Source of the DNA: Tannerellaceae bacterium
Lineage (GTDB): Bacteria > Bacteroidota > Bacteroidia > Bacteroidales > Tannerellaceae
Direction: 5' to 3'
Assembly: GCA_031271045.1 (NCBI GenBank)
Contig: JAISWO010000047.1
Location: 1-35,541 of the forward strand
DNA length: 35,541 bases
This document shows, in pieces, positions 1-9,099 of the stretch (position 1 is its first letter; the number at the start of each line of letters is the position of its first letter). Both the position numbers and the translations under genes were made by a program. A model generated the notes under the pieces. That model worked only from the letters and a program-made list of their open reading frames with translations. It had not been told where the DNA came from and did no database searches.

Positions 1-1610
1 GCCCCAGAGATTCGGTAAGTTGCACCCAAGGCTCGGCAGGTCGCATCTAAAGCTTGGAGGGTTTCCCCGAAAGCTTGGTGGGTCGCCCCAGAAGCTTAGT
101 AGGTTGCTCCCAAGGCTTGACAGGTTACCCCCAAAGCTTAGAGGGTTGCATCCAAAACTTGGAGAGTTGCTCCGGCAGCTTGGTAAGTTGCCCCGAAAGC
201 TTGGTGGGTCGCTCCAGAAGTTCAGTAAGTTGCCCCGGAAGCTTGACAGGTCACCTCAGAAGTTCGGCAGGTTGCCCCAGAAGCTTGGTAAGTTGTACCC
301 AAAGCTTAGTAGGTCACCCCAGAAGTTCAGCAGGTCACCCCGGAAGCTTAGTAGGTCGCCCCGGAAACTTGATAAGTCGCCCCGAAGATTCAGTAAGTTG
401 CCCTGGAAGCTTGGTAGGTTACCCCCAAAGCTTGGTGGGTTGCTCCGGAAACTCGGCAGATCACCCCGAAAGTTCAGTAAGTCACCCCGGAAGCTTGATA
501 GGTTGCTTCCAAAGCTTGGTGGGTTGCTCCGAAAGTTCAGCAGGTCGCCCCGGAAGCTTGGTAAGTCGCCCCGGAAGCTTGGTAAGTCGCCCCGAAAATT
601 CGGTAAGTCACCCCGGAAGCTTGGTAGGTTGCACCCAAAGCTTGGTAAGTCGCCTCGAAAGTTCAGTAAGTCGCCCCGGAAGCTTGGCAGATCGCCTCGA
701 AAGCTCAGCAGGTTGCCCCCAAAGCTTGGTAGGTTGCCCCCAAGACTTAGTGGGTTGCCCCAGAAGCTTGGAGGGTTGCATCCAAAGCTTGATAGGTCGC
801 CCCGGAAGTTCAATAAGTTGCCTCAGAAGCTTAATAGGTTGCCCCCAAAGCTTGGCAGGTTGCCCCCAAGACTTAGTGGGTTGCCCCCAAAGCTTGGTAG
901 GTTGCAACCAAAGCTTGATAGGTTGCTCCGGAAACTCGGCAGGTCACCCCGGAAGCTCGGTAAGTTGCCCCGAAAGTTCAGCAGGTCGCCTCGGAAGCTT
1001 GGTAAGTCGCCCCGGAAGCTCGATAAGTTGCCTCAGAAGCTTGGTAGATTGCATCCAAAGCTTGGTTGGTCGCCCCGGAAGCTCGGTAAGTCGCCCCGGA
1101 AGCTTGGTTGGTCGCCCCGGAAGCTCGGTAAGTCGCCCCGGAAGCTTGGTAAGTCACCCCGGAAGCTTGGTAAGTCGCCCCGGAAGTTCGGTAAGTCACC
1201 CCGGAAGCTCAGTAAGTCACCCCGGAAGCTCAGTAAGTCACCCCGGAAGCTCGGCAGGTTGCATCCAAAGCTCGGCAGGTTGCATCCAAAGCTCGGTGGA
1301 TTGCATCCGAGCTCAGGTGGATTGCCCCCAAAGCTCGGTAGGTTGCATCCAAAGCTCGGTAGGTTGCATCCAAAGCTCGGTGGATTGCATCCGAAGCCAG
1401 GTGGGTTGCATCCGGGCTCAGGTGGGTTGCATCCGAGCTCAGGTGGATTGCATCCGAGCTCAGGTGGATTGCATCCGGACTCAGGTGGATTGCATCCGGG
1501 CTCAGGTGGATTGCATCCGAGGCCAGGTGGATTGCATCCGAAGCCAGGTGGATTGCATCCGGACTCAGGTGGATTGCATCCGAAGTCCGGCAAGTCGCAC
1601 CGGAAGCCCC
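1..1610. repeat. 21-bp minisatellite, about 76 units, truncated by the left edge
   Basis: Tandem units of 21 bp fill the stretch without visible indels. A typical unit contains AAGCTTGGTAAG and GCCCCGG. Because 21 is a multiple of three and units lack stops, several frames stay open on both strands; in one + frame the units read KLGKSPR, KLGRLHP or GGLHPSS. Unit types are zoned: GCCCCGG-type units dominate up to about 1250, then units with TTGCATCC take over, and from about 1300 the AGCTCAGGTGGA type dominates. Differences between units fall at all codon positions and are often non-synonymous (CTT/TTC/CTC, GGT/AGT/GAT, TCG/TTG), which argues against protein-level selection. The array ends about 70 bp before the S9 peptidase start. 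It is most likely a non-coding minisatellite; a highly basic repetitive protein starting left of the window cannot be excluded. Confidence 0.93.
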
Positions 1611-1680
1611 AAGAGGCGCATTATTGGAAAAAAATTCCTATCTTCGCCGGCAAACAACAATCACCCTCACATTCAATTAT

Positions 1681-4080
1681 ATGTTTAAAATGAATCTTTC
1701 CTCCATCGTCCTTATCCTGGGCTTAATGGTACCGGCCGGCGCCGCCATCGCACAGGTCATTCCCGAATACACCCAGGCCAGGAAGTTCGCACCTTCCAAT
1801 GCGGAACAACTCCTGTTCTCCTACACCCTGACACCGCACTACTTCAACAGTAGCCCGAAGTTCTGGTACGAATACAAAACAAGCGAGGGCAAAAAATGGT
1901 ACGTCGTCGACCCCGCCGCCACCTCCAAAGAGCCCCTCTTCGACCTCGAAGCCCTTGCCGCGCAGATCAGCCTCCTCACCGGCGATCCCTTCACCGCACA
2001 ACAACTGCCGATCGACAACCTCCGCCTCACGGACGACGACCGCACGTTCACCTTCGACCTCGCCGCGACGCAGAAAACCCACCACTTCGCCTACGAATAC
2101 CCCTCCCGCCGCCTGGCGGAAAAAGACTCTGCCGCCCTTGCCGACGAACGCTGGGGCAACGTCTCGCCCGACAAACGATGGGTCGTCTTCGCGCGCGACC
2201 TTAACCTCTACCGTATCTCTTATGCCGACTACCTCCGCCTGCAAGCCAACCCGCTCGACAGCTTGGTCAAAGAAACGCCCCTCACCACCGACGGCGTCGA
2301 ACATTTTGCCTTCGGAACGCCTCGCAATCGCCTCAATACCGACTCCCTCTACGACCACCGCCGGCGTAGCGTACAGGGATGCTGGTCGCCCGACGGACGT
2401 TACTTCGCCGCAACCCTCGCCGACCAGCGCAGCCTTGCCGACCTCTGGGTCATTAACTCCATCGCCAAGCCCCGCCCCACGCTCGAAACCTACAAATACG
2501 CCCTCCCCGGCGAAGCCCATATCCCCGTCGCCCACCTCTACCTCTTCGACGTCGGCAATAACACCCGACGCGAAATCCGCGCCGACGCCTTCCCCGGACA
2601 AACCCTCTCACTCGCCTCCGAACCCCGGCACTCACCCTCCGATCCCGCCATCTGGCTCGGCAACGGCGACCGCTTCCTCCTCACGCGCGTCAGCCGCGAC
2701 ATGAAACGCGTCGACATCTGCACCTATACCCTCGGAGCCGACTCCATCCGCGCCATCATCCGCGAACGAATGAACACCTACATCGAAACGCGCCCCCTCG
2801 CCCTCACACCGGGCGGCGACCTGATCCACTGGAGCGAACGCGACGGATGGGCGCACCTCTACCTCTACGACCTGGAAGGCAACCTCCGCCAGCAAATCAC
2901 CCGCGGACCCTGGCACGTCGACCGCATCGAACATGTCGACCACAAAGCGCGACTCATCTACTTCCTCGCCAACGGACGGGAAACAGACGATACAACGCCC
3001 TACTACGAACATCTCTACCGCGTCGCCTTCGACGGCTCCGGCCTCAAACTGCTCACTCCCGGCAACTACTTCCACCTGGTCCACCTCGACCGCGAGGCGC
3101 GCTTCATCGTCGACAACTACTCGCGCGTCAATACCGTCCCCGCCACGGCCCTCTACAACAACCAGGGAGTCCGCCTGATGACCCTCGAAGAAAGCGACTT
3201 CTCGCAGCTCTTCCTCGCCGGCTACCGCTTTCCCGAACCCTTCCGCGTCAAAGCCGCCGACGGCCTCACCGATCTCTACGGACTGATCTACAAACCCTTC
3301 AATTTCGACTCCACACAAGTATACCCCCTGATCGACTACGTCTACCCAGGCCCCCAACAGGAAGGCACCTACTTCCGCTACATCCCCCTCAACCCCCGCA
3401 CCGACCGCCTCGCCCAGGCCGGCTTCGTCGTCATCTCCGTCGGACATCGCGGAGGCCACCCGAGCCGCTCCAAATGGTACCATAACTACGGCTACGGCAA
3501 CCTGCGCGACTACCCCCTGGCCGATCACAAAGCCGCCATACAGCAACTCGCCGCCCGCCACCCCTGGATCGACATCAACCGCATCGGTATCCACGGACAC
3601 AGTGGAGGAGGTTTCATGTCGACCGCCGCTTTGCTCCTCTATCCCGACTTTTTCCACGTAGCCGTCTCCTCCGCCGGCAACCACGACAATAACCTCTACA
3701 ACCGCAGTTGGAGCGAAAAACACCACGGCGTAAAAGAAACCACCGCCGACGACGGCAACATCCGCTTCGACATCCGCGTCCCCGCCAATCAGGACCTGGC
3801 CAAAAACCTCCGCGGCAACCTCCTCCTCATCCACTCCGAAATCGACAACAACGTCCACCCCGCCAACACCCTCGTCCTCGTCAACGAACTCATCAAAGCC
3901 GGCAAACGCTTCGATATGCTCCTCATCCCCACCCAACGGCACCACTTCGACAATTACAACGAATATTTCTACTGGCGCATGGTCGACTACTTCAGCGAGC
4001 ACCTCCGCGGCCGCCGCGAGACCTCCCCCGACATCCGCGACCTCCGCCTGGGCAACTACTTCCAAGGCTATCAGGAATAA
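1681..4080 (+). CDS. Secreted S9 family peptidase (dipeptidyl-peptidase IV-like)
   Basis: A 799-aa serine peptidase of the prolyl oligopeptidase family that probably removes dipeptides or cleaves short peptides in the periplasm or outside the cell. The ATG at 1681 gives a signal peptide of about 25 residues ending in AIAQ; an ATG at 1690 is also possible. A beta-propeller (DPPIV N-terminal type) covers roughly residues 100-500 and includes the typical WSERDGWAHLYLYD stretch. The alpha/beta-hydrolase domain follows, with nucleophile Ser641 in GHSGGG, Asp722 in EIDNNV and the likely His754 in QRHHF. Third codon positions are strongly C-biased, which creates long antisense open frames. The gene follows the 21-bp array and ends just before an intrinsic terminator. 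A weak TATCTTCG sequence at 1639 could be its -7 box. The exact specificity cannot be read from sequence. A second S9 gene lies at 14030. Confidence 0.93.
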   Translation: MFKMNLSSIVLILGLMVPAGAAIAQVIPEYTQARKFAPSNAEQLLFSYTLTPHYFNSSPKFWYEYKTSEGKKWYVVDPAATSKEPLFDLEALAAQISLLTGDPFTAQQLPIDNLRLTDDDRTFTFDLAATQKTHHFAYEYPSRRLAEKDSAALADERWGNVSPDKRWVVFARDLNLYRISYADYLRLQANPLDSLVKETPLTTDGVEHFAFGTPRNRLNTDSLYDHRRRSVQGCWSPDGRYFAATLADQRSLADLWVINSIAKPRPTLETYKYALPGEAHIPVAHLYLFDVGNNTRREIRADAFPGQTLSLASEPRHSPSDPAIWLGNGDRFLLTRVSRDMKRVDICTYTLGADSIRAIIRERMNTYIETRPLALTPGGDLIHWSERDGWAHLYLYDLEGNLRQQITRGPWHVDRIEHVDHKARLIYFLANGRETDDTTPYYEHLYRVAFDGSGLKLLTPGNYFHLVHLDREARFIVDNYSRVNTVPATALYNNQGVRLMTLEESDFSQLFLAGYRFPEPFRVKAADGLTDLYGLIYKPFNFDSTQVYPLIDYVYPGPQQEGTYFRYIPLNPRTDRLAQAGFVVISVGHRGGHPSRSKWYHNYGYGNLRDYPLADHKAAIQQLAARHPWIDINRIGIHGHSGGGFMSTAALLLYPDFFHVAVSSAGNHDNNLYNRSWSEKHHGVKETTADDGNIRFDIRVPANQDLAKNLRGNLLLIHSEIDNNVHPANTLVLVNELIKAGKRFDMLLIPTQRHHFDNYNEYFYWRMVDYFSEHLRGRRETSPDIRDLRLGNYFQGYQE

Positions 4081-4126
4081 CACACAAACATCTGATATTA
4101 CACAACGCAGGACAATGTTTTTTTTC

Positions 4127-4165
4127 GATCCCGTCCCATATTGCTCGGACGGGATCAAATTTTGT
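4127..4165 (+). terminator. Intrinsic terminator after the S9 peptidase
   Basis: A perfect 10-bp stem, GATCCCGTCC (4127-4136) with GGACGGGATC (4147-4156), has a 10-nt loop and is followed by AAATTTTGTTT. A run of T lies just upstream, so the hairpin could also work on the other strand. It separates the peptidase gene from the ricT promoter. Confidence 0.75.
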
Positions 4166-4166
4166 T

Positions 4167-4174
4167 TACTTTTG
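4167..4174 (+). promoter_or_regulatory. Bacteroidetes -7 promoter box for ricT-gldH
   Basis: TACTTTTG matches the Bacteroides -7 consensus TAnnTTTG, 23 bp before the ricT ATG and directly after the upstream terminator. No well-spaced TTTG -33 element is visible; an ATTG ends at 4143. Confidence 0.55.
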
Positions 4175-4197
4175 CAGACATCAATATCAAAAAAATT

Positions 4198-5328
4198 ATG
4201 GACTTCAAACTATATACCGGCCCCTGCTGCCTCTGCCGCAAAGGATGCAGCAAGGTGCAAAACAATAAACTCAACACCTACGACTGGCTCTGCGGCGTCC
4301 CCGACGACGCCGGCGCAACAGACTACGTCGAAGTACAATTCAAAAACACCCGCAAAGGATACTACATCAACAACTCCGGCCTCCCGCTCGAAAAAGGCGA
4401 CATCGTAGCCGTAGAAGCCTCCCCCGGACACGACATCGGCGCCGTCACCTTGACAGGAAAGCTCGTCCTTCTCCAAATGAAAAAGAACAACGTCCGTACC
4501 GAAGCCGCCGACGCCAAACGCATCTACCGCAAAGCCAAAACCACCGACATGGACAAATACGAAGAAGCCAAAACCAAAGAACACCCCACCATGATCCGCG
4601 CCCGGCAGATAGCCGCCGACCTCGGACTCAACATGAAAATCGGCGACGTCGAATACCAGGGCGACGGCAACAAAGCCATCTTCTACTACATCGCCGACGA
4701 ACGCGTCGACTTCCGCCAACTCATCAAAGTACTCGCCGAAACCTTCCACGTACGGATCGAAATGAAACAAATCGGCGCCCGGCAGGAAGCCGGACGTATC
4801 GGAGGTATCGGCCCCTGCGGACGCGAACTCTGTTGCTCCTGCTGGATGAGCAGCTTCGTCTCCGTAACCACCGGCGCCGCACGCTACCAGGACATCTCCA
4901 TGAACCCGCAAAAACTCGCCGGACAGTGCGCCAAACTAAAATGCTGCATCAACTACGAAATAGACGCCTACGTCGAAGCACAAAAACACCTGCCTTCCCG
5001 TGAAATCGCACTCGAAACCAAAGACAGTACCTATTATCACAACAAAACCGACGTCTTTAAGCGTGAAGTAACCTACTCGACCGACCGCCTCCTGGCCATC
5101 AATATAGTCACAATCCCCGCGCAACGGGCCTTCGACATCATTGAAATGAATAAAAAGGGCATCAAACCCCAATCGCTGGAAACTGACGAAAAAAACCGCC
5201 AGTCCAAACACGAATCGCACGACATTCTCGGACAAGAAAGCCTCACCCGCTTTGACTCCACCAATAAAAAGAGAAAGAAAAAAAGAAAAAATGACAGACC
5301 CGACAACAAAACCAAACAGAAAAACTAA
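4198..5328 (+). CDS. ricT: RicT/YaaT-family protein with PSP1 C-terminal domain
   Basis: A 376-aa protein of the PSP1 family. In Bacillus, RicT (YaaT) works in the RicAFT complex, which binds iron-sulfur clusters and influences RNA processing; the role in Bacteroidetes is less settled. The PSP1 signature is clear in the middle third: GRIGGIGPCGRELCC, then NPQKLAGQCAKLKCC, giving the conserved cysteine pattern. The N-terminus is also Cys-rich (GPCCLCRKGCSK), an extra possible metal site. The C-terminal tail is Lys/Arg-rich and probably disordered. The ATG at 4198 is chosen because it starts the conserved region and sits shortly after a -7 box; an earlier in-frame start would fall in the terminator. 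The end overlaps gldH by 38 bp in another frame, so the two are probably co-transcribed, an arrangement common in Bacteroidales. Confidence 0.9.
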   Translation: MDFKLYTGPCCLCRKGCSKVQNNKLNTYDWLCGVPDDAGATDYVEVQFKNTRKGYYINNSGLPLEKGDIVAVEASPGHDIGAVTLTGKLVLLQMKKNNVRTEAADAKRIYRKAKTTDMDKYEEAKTKEHPTMIRARQIAADLGLNMKIGDVEYQGDGNKAIFYYIADERVDFRQLIKVLAETFHVRIEMKQIGARQEAGRIGGIGPCGRELCCSCWMSSFVSVTTGAARYQDISMNPQKLAGQCAKLKCCINYEIDAYVEAQKHLPSREIALETKDSTYYHNKTDVFKREVTYSTDRLLAINIVTIPAQRAFDIIEMNKKGIKPQSLETDEKNRQSKHESHDILGQESLTRFDSTNKKRKKKRKNDRPDNKTKQKN

Positions 5329-5839
5329 AATAACCCTCATCGTCTTCTTCTCTATCCTTTGCCTCTCCTGCAAAAACGAAGCTGTCTACAATCAGTATCA
5401 CAAAATAGACCGCTTTATGTGGGAAAAAAACAAAGAATACTCCTTCACCTTCCACATAGACGACGCTGCGGCGCTCTACGACATCACCCTCGAAGTGCGG
5501 AACAATAGCTTCTACCCCTATCAGAACCTCTGGATCTTCTATACCGAACGCCCGCCTGCAGGAGCCTTGCGGCGCGATACAATAGAATGTATCCTTGCCG
5601 ACGATTTCGGACGCTGGTACGGGAAAGGCATTTCTCTGTTTCAGTCAGGCTTCCCGTTACGCACCCGCTACCAATTCCCGCTCGAAGGAAAATACACTTT
5701 CACCTTCAGGCAAGGCATGCGCCACGATACGCTCTCCGGTATCCAGAACATAGGCCTCCGCGTCGAACAGTCCGCTAAACTTCCAGGCCCCCGCCCCCAA
5801 ACCTCTCCTTCCGCGAAGCATCGAGCCGGAGAAAAATAA
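5291..5839 (+). CDS. gldH: GldH-family gliding-motility lipoprotein
   Basis: A 182-aa lipoprotein. GldH is needed for gliding in Flavobacterium; homologues persist in non-gliding Bacteroidales, where the role is unclear. A Lys-rich start is followed by a hydrophobic segment and a relaxed lipobox, LCLSC, so the mature protein should be membrane-anchored. The conserved core (KIDRFMWEKN, FYPYQNLWIF, DDFGRWYGKG) matches the family. The start at 5291 is preferred over 5252 because it gives a normal-length signal peptide; both overlap the end of ricT. The conserved part ends near GLRVEQ (about 5774). The last roughly 22 residues are Pro/Lys-rich and lie entirely over the 3' end of rodA on the other strand, a 65-bp tail-to-tail overlap, so this tail may be a recent extension. 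Confidence 0.88.
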   Translation: MTDPTTKPNRKTKITLIVFFSILCLSCKNEAVYNQYHKIDRFMWEKNKEYSFTFHIDDAAALYDITLEVRNNSFYPYQNLWIFYTERPPAGALRRDTIECILADDFGRWYGKGISLFQSGFPLRTRYQFPLEGKYTFTFRQGMRHDTLSGIQNIGLRVEQSAKLPGPRPQTSPSAKHRAGEK

Positions 5840-7250
5840 AAAGCAAAATAGTAAATCCCCAAAGAGACGACCCCCCATAGCTAAAGAATGGAAGCGGAAT
5901 ACCAATCACAGGCGTCAAACCCGTCACCATCCCTATATTGATCGCCAGATGGAAAAAGAAAATAGACGCTACGCTATAACCGTAAATCCGCGCAAATGCC
6001 GTCTTCTGCTTTTCGGCTAAACTGATGAGCCGGATAATAAAAAAAGTAAACAAAAACAATACGGCGGAAGCGCCCACAAACCCTTCTTCTTCCCCTACCG
6101 TACAGAAAATAAAATCGGTGTCCTGCTCAGGCACATATTTCAACTTGGTCTGCGTACCGTTCAGGAAACCTTTCCCCATCAATCCGCCGGAGCCAATCGC
6201 TATCTTCGACTGGTTCACATTGTAGCCCGCGCCGCCGGGATCATCCTTTAGCCCGAGCGCCACCTGGATGCGCAATTGCTGGTGTGGCTCCAGCAATTCG
6301 TTAAATACATAATCGACTGAATACAGGAACCCGATCGACACAATAGCAAACAGAATAATTAATAAGTACTGCCAAAACCAGTGCTTGATGGCAAGATATA
6401 TCAGATAAACAGACGAAACACCGATCAACCCGATAGCTACCCGGATCCAATCGACGGAAGTAGAAAGGGACACCACATACGCCGTCAGGCCAACGGCAAG
6501 AGTCGTTCCCGATAAAATCTTCACCGGCAAGGCGCTCCGCTCCTGCTGCAAAACACGCGCCAGAAAAATCATCAGCACCTGAACAATCGAAAGCACCAGC
6601 AACTCGCCCAAGGGCGAAGTGCCGATCAGAACTTCCGAATACATCATGCTGATCACAAAAAAGGCCACGGCACAGATACCCGTCAGCAAAACATAACCCG
6701 TCATCCCCTCGCGATACAATACCAGGAAGAAAGCCAGGAAAACCAATGCCGAACCCATTTCGCTTTGCAGCAGGATGCATGCCAAGGGCAGGAAAATCAG
6801 AAATAAGACAAGCAGGATATTCTTTACCTTCGCAAGCTTGAATCCATACGTGCTCATTATCTTGGCTACAGCCAGGGCTGTGGCAAACTTGGCAAACTCC
6901 GCCGGCTGCAAACGCAGCGGCCCCAATACCAGCCACGAGTGGGATCCTTTGATGTCGGGAGCCAGAAAGATTGTAACTATCAGAAGCAGGATGATTACCG
7001 CATATATCAGATGAGCAAAAACGCCGTAAAAATTGGAATCCAGCATCAGAATGAAAAAGATCAGCACAAAAGACAAGGCAATCCAGATAAGCTGTGATCC
7101 GGGACGTCCCGAAGGATCAAACCAGTTCATGTGGCCGTATTCATAACTTGCCCCGCATATACTGAACCATCCGGCGGCTACCATGATCAGATAAAACAGT
7201 ACCGTAATCCAATCAATCGTCTTCCAGATATTTACTTTCCTATAAGACAT
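5775..7250 (-). CDS. rodA: Rod-shape-determining SEDS glycosyltransferase RodA
   Basis: A 491-aa multispanning membrane protein of the SEDS family. RodA polymerises lipid II into glycan strands during lateral-wall growth, paired with PBP2. About ten hydrophobic segments are visible. The family signature GAGYNVNQSKIAIGSGGL (about 339-356) and PEQDTDFIF (374-382), with a conserved Asp in the polymerase region, are present. At 491 residues it is longer than the roughly 370 of E. coli RodA because of an extended central region, as seen in Bacteroidetes. The start overlaps the mrdA stop by 11 bp, which suggests translational coupling. The 3' end overlaps gldH on the opposite strand and no terminator is seen there. 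Confidence 0.95.
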   Translation of the reverse strand: MSYRKVNIWKTIDWITVLFYLIMVAAGWFSICGASYEYGHMNWFDPSGRPGSQLIWIALSFVLIFFILMLDSNFYGVFAHLIYAVIILLLIVTIFLAPDIKGSHSWLVLGPLRLQPAEFAKFATALAVAKIMSTYGFKLAKVKNILLVLFLIFLPLACILLQSEMGSALVFLAFFLVLYREGMTGYVLLTGICAVAFFVISMMYSEVLIGTSPLGELLVLSIVQVLMIFLARVLQQERSALPVKILSGTTLAVGLTAYVVSLSTSVDWIRVAIGLIGVSSVYLIYLAIKHWFWQYLLIILFAIVSIGFLYSVDYVFNELLEPHQQLRIQVALGLKDDPGGAGYNVNQSKIAIGSGGLMGKGFLNGTQTKLKYVPEQDTDFIFCTVGEEEGFVGASAVLFLFTFFIIRLISLAEKQKTAFARIYGYSVASIFFFHLAINIGMVTGLTPVIGIPLPFFSYGGSSLWGFTILLFIFLRLDASRKERFGGGGLEV

Positions 7251-9099
7251 TCCTTGGCAATATAACTGTGTTCATAAAGGTCTCTTCCATATACTTGTCT
7301 GCCGGCGTCATTTCGATCGAAAAATATTTCTGCATCATCAGTTTGGCAATCGGGACGGCATACGTGGCTCCGAAGCCGGCATTCTCGACCAGCACGGCAA
7401 TAGCGACCTTTGGATTGTCGTAGGGGGCAAAACCCATAAAGACCGAATGGTCTTTGCCGTGCGGATTCTCCGATGTCCCCGTCTTACCGCAAACGGCTAT
7501 ATCGGGCAGAGCGGCTCGGCGGCAGGTACCGCCCACTACCGCGCTGCGCATACCTTCGGCAATGGATTCGTAATAGGACTTGTCTATGCTTGTATAGCGC
7601 TTTTGGGTATAGAGCGTATCCAGGACATGATCCTGGATATTGTTTACAATATGTGGCGTATAGAAGTATCCCCGGTTGGCGATCTCTGCCGACAGATTGC
7701 ATATCTGAAGTGGCGTGGCCAGTATTTCCCCTTGCCCGATGGCTACGGATATAATCGTACTGGACGACCAGCGTCCGTTGTACATCTTGTCATATATTTT
7801 ACTGTTCGGTATATATCCGGCTTTTTCGCCCGGCAAGTCCACGCCCAGCCGGTAACCGTATCCCATACTTACCAGGTGGTCTTTCCATACATCCAATCCT
7901 TCCTGGACAGAGGCATAGCGCCGACGACTGTCGATCATGTCGCGCAAGCCCCAGCAGAAGTACGAATTGCAGGAGGTTGACAGAGCCGATACCAGGCTCA
8001 GGGGGGAAGCGTGTCCGTGGCAGCCCGGTTTATTGCCCGGCAGTACGGGGTATCCGTGAGCGCAGGAGTAATACGTGTCGGGCGTAATTACTCCTTCCTG
8101 CAGGTAGATGAGTCCCATAGCCGGTTTGAATGTAGATCCCGGCGGGTAAGCGCCCATCAGGGTACGGTCGAATAGCGGATTCAACGGATCGTTCTCCAGC
8201 AAGGTATGATTCTTGCCTCGCTGACGTCCGACCAACATACCGGGGTCGAACGAAGGCGCCGAGACCATACAGAGGATCTCACCCGTAGCGGGTTCGATCA
8301 TCACAATGGCGCCGATCTTGTTTTGCATCAGTTGCTCTCCATAGGTTTGCAGGTCGATGTCGATCGAGAGTGTCAGATTCTTGCCCGATACGGGATCTAC
8401 GTCATGCCGGCCGTTTTCGTATTTCCCCTGTGTTCGTCCGTGGGCGTCGCGAAGCAGTATCTCGACTCCTTTCTCTCCTCTGAGTGCATTTTCGTAGGAA
8501 CGTTCTATGCCTGAGCGTCCGGAATAGTCTCCCTGCACGTAGTAGTTGTCAAGTTCGATATCTTTTTTGTTTACTTCCCCGACATTTCCCAGCACATGGG
8601 CGGCATGGGGGTATTCATATTCCCGGATGGTACGGTTCTGGATATAGAATCCGGGGAATTTATAGAGTTTTTCCTGCAAGATGCCATAGTCCTGGGCCGA
8701 AAGCTGATTCATGAACGTTTGCGGGACATAGGACGAATATCCGGGATTCAGGCGGCGGTCTTTGATGTCGGTGATCCGTTTGTCGAACTGTGCTTTGGTG
8801 ATGCCTACCGTATGGCAGAAGTCCAGCGTATCGAAGGGTTGTATTTCGCGCATGATCAGCATCACGTCGTAGGCGGGTTGGTTATAGACCAGCAAGCGGC
8901 CGTTTCTGTCGTATATCATTCCCCGCGAGGGGTAGAGGGTTTTCTTCAGGAAAGCGTTGCTGTCGGCCCATACTTTATATTCATTGTCGATGACCTGAAG
9001 GTAGAGGAGCCGGATGATAAAAATGATCACCGTCGCGATCACTGCGCCGGAGATGATATAGCGCCTGTAGTTGGAGGTGTAGTTTTCCGGGTTAGTCAT
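7240..9099 (-). CDS. mrdA: Penicillin-binding protein 2 (peptidoglycan transpeptidase)
   Basis: A 619-aa class B penicillin-binding protein, the cross-linking partner of RodA in the elongasome. One membrane anchor lies near residues 14-37. The dimerisation/pedestal domain spans about 50-230. The transpeptidase domain carries all three active-site motifs: STFK (nucleophile Ser322, Lys325), SCN (376-378) and KTG (539-541). The length matches the family. It starts 8 bp inside the mreD 3' end and its stop overlaps the rodA start, so it is coupled on both sides in the mre operon. Beta-lactams would be expected to acylate Ser322. Confidence 0.95.
   Translation of the reverse strand: MTNPENYTSNYRRYIISGAVIATVIIFIIRLLYLQVIDNEYKVWADSNAFLKKTLYPSRGMIYDRNGRLLVYNQPAYDVMLIMREIQPFDTLDFCHTVGITKAQFDKRITDIKDRRLNPGYSSYVPQTFMNQLSAQDYGILQEKLYKFPGFYIQNRTIREYEYPHAAHVLGNVGEVNKKDIELDNYYVQGDYSGRSGIERSYENALRGEKGVEILLRDAHGRTQGKYENGRHDVDPVSGKNLTLSIDIDLQTYGEQLMQNKIGAIVMIEPATGEILCMVSAPSFDPGMLVGRQRGKNHTLLENDPLNPLFDRTLMGAYPPGSTFKPAMGLIYLQEGVITPDTYYSCAHGYPVLPGNKPGCHGHASPLSLVSALSTSCNSYFCWGLRDMIDSRRRYASVQEGLDVWKDHLVSMGYGYRLGVDLPGEKAGYIPNSKIYDKMYNGRWSSSTIISVAIGQGEILATPLQICNLSAEIANRGYFYTPHIVNNIQDHVLDTLYTQKRYTSIDKSYYESIAEGMRSAVVGGTCRRAALPDIAVCGKTGTSENPHGKDHSVFMGFAPYDNPKVAIAVLVENAGFGATYAVPIAKLMMQKYFSIEMTPADKYMEETFMNTVILPRNVL

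Noticed and set aside
20-1693. Open frames of more than 500 codons through the left repeat array (basic KLGKSPR protein, SLVSCPGS protein)
   Set aside because: A 21-bp stop-free unit keeps several frames open at once. Differences between units are not biased to synonymous sites, no start or leader is visible, and the frames end by running into the S9 gene.
2632-4158. 508-codon antisense frame across the first S9 peptidase
   Set aside because: The sense gene uses mostly C-ending codons, which leaves an antisense frame of GNN codons without stops. The product is a Val/Glu/Gly/Asp-rich shadow with no recognisable domain, whereas the sense frame has a full catalytic triad.
4210-4911. Antisense frame over ricT
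   Set aside because: Same codon-bias effect; composition is Gly/Val/Phe-rich and the sense strand carries the PSP1 domain.
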